Source: Burkholderiales bacterium (GTDB lineage Bacteria; Pseudomonadota; Gammaproteobacteria; Burkholderiales; Burkholderiaceae_C). From it: 6,945 nt of DNA. Shown one piece after another: positions 5,166 to 6,945 of this stretch. Within the stretch, counting starts at the first letter, position 1, and each line of letters starts with the position of its first letter. Made by a program: the position numbers and the translations under genes. The notes beneath the pieces were generated by a model. It ran no database searches and was not told the origin of the DNA. It was given only the letters and a program-made list of their open reading frames with translations. The stretch spans positions 1 through 6,945 of the forward strand of contig CANHOE010000135.1 of assembly GCA_947462175.1 (NCBI GenBank), given 5' to 3'.

Positions 5166-6288
5166 GACGCGCGCCCTTTGTTTTGCAATGCTGATTTTAG
5201 GAGCGCTGGCGGGTTGCTCCAGCCCACCGGTGCGGGAAGCGGCGCCTGAAACGGCGCCGAACGTGGTCCTTCCGTCAAGCGACGGTGCGCTGCTGCGCGG
5301 CCGCGCACGCTGGGTGCCGGCGCGCTGGGCGGATCTTCCCGGCTGGGACGCTGACCGCACCGCCGAGCTGTGGCCTGCCTTGCTGCGCGGCTGCGAGCGC
5401 CCCGCCGCGGGCTGGGCCGATGTCTGCACCGAAGCACGCCGCGGGGTACCCGGTGACGATGCGGCCGTGCGCTCCTGGCTGCAGGCGCGGCTGCAGCCTT
5501 ACCGTGTCGAGTCCATGGAGGGCGTTGCGACCGGTCTCACCACCGGTTACTTCGAGCCGCTGATCGAAGCCAGCCGCGCACCGCGCGGACGGTTCCGTGT
5601 GCCGCTGCTCATGCCGCCGCCTGATCTGGCCACGCGCAAGCCCTACTGGACGCGCCAGCAGCTCGACACGCTGCCAGCGGCGCAGGCCAGCGTGCGTGGA
5701 CGTGAACTGGCGTGGCTGGCTGATCCGCTCGATGCACTGATTCTGCAGATCCAGGGTTCCGGTCGGCTGCGGATCACCCAGTCGGATGGCCCGCCTTCGG
5801 TCGTGCGTGTGGCGTACGCCGGTCACAACGACCAGCCCTACAAATCGGTCGGCCGCTGGCTGATCGATCAGGGCGAGCTGCGCCCGGACCAGGCCTCGTG
5901 GCCCGGCATCAAGGCCTGGGCGCAGCTCAATCCGCAGCGTGTCGCCGAGATGCTGTGGGCCAATCCGCGGGTGGTTTTCTTTCGCGAAGAGCCGCTGCCC
6001 GATCCCACGGTCGGGCCGCGCGGTGCGCAGGGCGTGCCGCTGACGCCCGGCCGATCTGTCGCGATCGACCCGACCAGCGTCCCGTATGGCAGTGCGCTGT
6101 GGCTCGACACCACCGAGCCGCTGTCGAACACTCCGCTGCGCCGCGCGGTGATGGCGCAGGACACGGGAAGTGCCATCACCGGCGCGGTGCGCGTCGATTA
6201 CTTCTGGGGCTGGGGCGACACCGCCGAACAGCAGGCCGGCCGCATGAAGCAGTCGCTGCGCATGTGGGTGCTGGTGCCGCGAGGCTGA
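5164..6288 (+). CDS. mltA: Membrane-bound lytic murein transglycosylase A (MltA), lipoprotein
   Basis: Cleaves the MurNAc-GlcNAc bond of peptidoglycan to leave 1,6-anhydro-MurNAc ends; acts in the periplasm, tethered to the outer membrane. The 374-residue length is close to that of E. coli MltA. Seen: signal peptide MTRALCFAMLILGALAGC with lipobox ALAGC, lipidated Cys18; TGYFEP (127-132); QIQGSGRLRI (195-204); AYAGHNDQPYKSVGR (217-231); NPRVVFF (267-273); GVPLTPGRSVAIDP (290-303); VPYGSALWLDT (306-316); and AQDTGSAITG (331-340), whose Asp333 aligns with the catalytic aspartate of the family's 3D domain. FWGWG (347-351) and AEQQAGRM (354-361) follow. Residues 19-21 are Ser-Ser-Pro, not Asp at +2, which fits outer-membrane sorting. 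The reading frame is open further upstream to 5035, but 5164 is chosen for the signal peptide. Its start overlaps that of the opposing small gene; it converges on the DUF1348 gene with a 24-bp gap. Confidence 0.95.
   Translation: MTRALCFAMLILGALAGCSSPPVREAAPETAPNVVLPSSDGALLRGRARWVPARWADLPGWDADRTAELWPALLRGCERPAAGWADVCTEARRGVPGDDAAVRSWLQARLQPYRVESMEGVATGLTTGYFEPLIEASRAPRGRFRVPLLMPPPDLATRKPYWTRQQLDTLPAAQASVRGRELAWLADPLDALILQIQGSGRLRITQSDGPPSVVRVAYAGHNDQPYKSVGRWLIDQGELRPDQASWPGIKAWAQLNPQRVAEMLWANPRVVFFREEPLPDPTVGPRGAQGVPLTPGRSVAIDPTSVPYGSALWLDTTEPLSNTPLRRAVMAQDTGSAITGAVRVDYFWGWGDTAEQQAGRMKQSLRMWVLVPRG
5194..5221 (-). promoter_or_regulatory. Possible promoter of the 39-residue protein gene
   Basis: Minus-strand TAAAAT (5199-5194) resembles a -10 box and would start a transcript about 20 nt before the ATG. 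A poor -35 candidate, TGGAGC (5221-5216), lies 16 bp upstream. The site is inside the mltA signal-peptide codons, whose hydrophobic residues also make the DNA AT-rich, so a chance match is possible. Confidence 0.25.
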
Positions 6289-6312
6289 TGTGGCGATGTA
6301 CCGGCGCGAGCG

Positions 6313-6783
6313 TCACAGTCCGAGCTCGCTCAGGCTCGCGTGGTCATCAGGCCGGCGGCCGAGCGGCCAGTGGAACAGGCGTTCCTGGGCGTGGATCGGC
6401 AGGTCGTTGATGCTGGCGTAACGGCGCACCATCAGGCCCTGTGCGTTGAACTCCCAGTTCTCATTGCCGTAGCTGCGGAACCACTGGCCCGAGTCGTCGT
6501 GGAACTCGTAGGCGAAGCGCACCGCGATGCGCGCGCCGTCGAAGGCCCACAACTCCTTGATCAGCCGGTAGTCGAGTTCGCGCATCCATTTGCGCTGCAG
6601 GAATTCCTTGACCTGAGCGCGGCCGACCGGGAACTCGGCGCGATTGCGCCAGCGGGTGTCCTCCGTGTAGACGCCGACCACCCGATCGGGGTCGCGCGAA
6701 TTCCAAGCATCTTCGGCCATCCGCACCTTCTGGCGTGCGGTCTCAGCGGAGAAAGGCGGCAACGGGGGGCGGGTCTCACTCAT
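6313..6783 (-). CDS. DUF1348 / NTF2-like (SnoaL fold) protein
   Basis: Complete 156-residue protein of the DUF1348 (COG3558) group within the NTF2-like superfamily: small cone-shaped alpha+beta barrels that serve as enzymes or ligand binders. Seen: MAEDAWNSRDPDRVVGVYTED (22-42, opening helix plus first strand), TRWRNRAEFPVGR (43-55), FLQRKWMRELDYRLIKELWA (61-80), RIAVRFAYEFHDDSGQWFRS (85-104), YGNENWEFNAQGLMVRR (105-121) and ASINDLPI (123-130). These agree with the family as I remember it, and the length is typical. The start ATG at 6783 has GGGAG on the minus strand, ending 7 nt upstream. No signal peptide is present, so it is probably cytoplasmic. No substrate can be assigned. It converges on mltA, and its upstream side carries a repeat copy, so it is probably a single-gene unit. 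Confidence 0.9.
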   Translation of the reverse strand: MSETRPPLPPFSAETARQKVRMAEDAWNSRDPDRVVGVYTEDTRWRNRAEFPVGRAQVKEFLQRKWMRELDYRLIKELWAFDGARIAVRFAYEFHDDSGQWFRSYGNENWEFNAQGLMVRRYASINDLPIHAQERLFHWPLGRRPDDHASLSELGL

Positions 6784-6834
6784 GGCGTTTCTCCCAGCAG
6801 GTGGCGTTTGACCACTTCAAGAGTCGAGGTCGGT

Positions 6835-6945
6835 GCGTGAGCGCTGCGATGGTGCCGGCTGACGAGGGCGTGGGGTGACCGGCGCAGCGAAGTAAAGAAG
6901 GAGGGCCGGATCAGACTTATCCGAAGCGAGCAACCAGTGAGCCGG
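6835..6945 (+). repeat. Dispersed palindromic repeat, copy 3 (cut by window end)
   Basis: Positions 6854-6911 match the reverse complement of 636-693 (copy 1) at 54 of 58 positions by my count, including GACCGGCGCAGCGAAGTAAA. The flank 6835-6852 (GCGTGAGCGCTGCGATGG) is identical to the reverse complement of 860-877, beside copy 2. After the arm comes a small inner stem (GGAT ... ATCC, 6908-6921). Then CGAGCAACCAGTGAGCCGG (6927-6945) resembles copy 2's CGAGCAA ... CTGGTGAACCGG. The second arm would lie beyond the window. It sits upstream of the DUF1348 gene. Confidence 0.75.

Noticed and set aside
6289..6312. Bidirectional terminator between mltA and the DUF1348 gene
   Set aside because: The gap is only 24 bp, and although GCGAGC/GCTCGC-like pieces occur nearby, no clean stem with a T-run is present on either strand.

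Overview
The window is GC-rich DNA (a rough impression of about two thirds G+C) with tightly packed genes. The protein sequences point to a beta-proteobacterium of the order Burkholderiales. Reasons are the TrpE and ApaG sequence styles, a 'site-specific recombinase' family membrane protein (COG4389/PF10136 type) next to mltA, and a DUF1348-type protein. Genus-level assignment is not possible from what I can see; the Sphaerotilus/Leptothrix/Rubrivivax neighbourhood is a guess.

Layout. Positions 1-543 (+) hold the 3' end of a Rep/UvrD-type DNA helicase gene. A gene-free stretch follows (544-917) between this helicase and trpE, which converge on each other. It contains two copies of a palindromic, modular repeat in opposite orientations. 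trpE (918-2423, -) encodes a complete anthranilate synthase component I. About 105 bp separate its GTG start from the divergent apaG (2529-2903, +), whose candidate -10 box lies so close to the ATG that the mRNA may be leaderless. Downstream of apaG on the same strand is a roughly 690-residue membrane protein (2938-5016) that databases usually call a site-specific recombinase, although I see no recombinase active site. Next come a 39-residue single-span membrane protein on the minus strand (5046-5165) and mltA (5164-6288, +), a lipoprotein lytic transglycosylase. Their start codons overlap head to head on the tetranucleotide CATG. The last gene, a DUF1348/NTF2-like protein (6313-6783, -), converges on mltA. 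Beyond its start lies a third copy of the repeat, cut by the window edge.

How the genes relate. This is mostly housekeeping chromosome: DNA repair/replication, tryptophan biosynthesis, divalent-ion-related ApaG and murein turnover. apaG and the membrane protein are probably co-transcribed. trpE has no trpG or other trp gene beside it in the window. I found no tRNA, rRNA, CRISPR array, transposase gene or phage gene. The most unusual parts are the repeat family, the mltA/small-protein start overlap and the apaG/trpE divergent promoter region.
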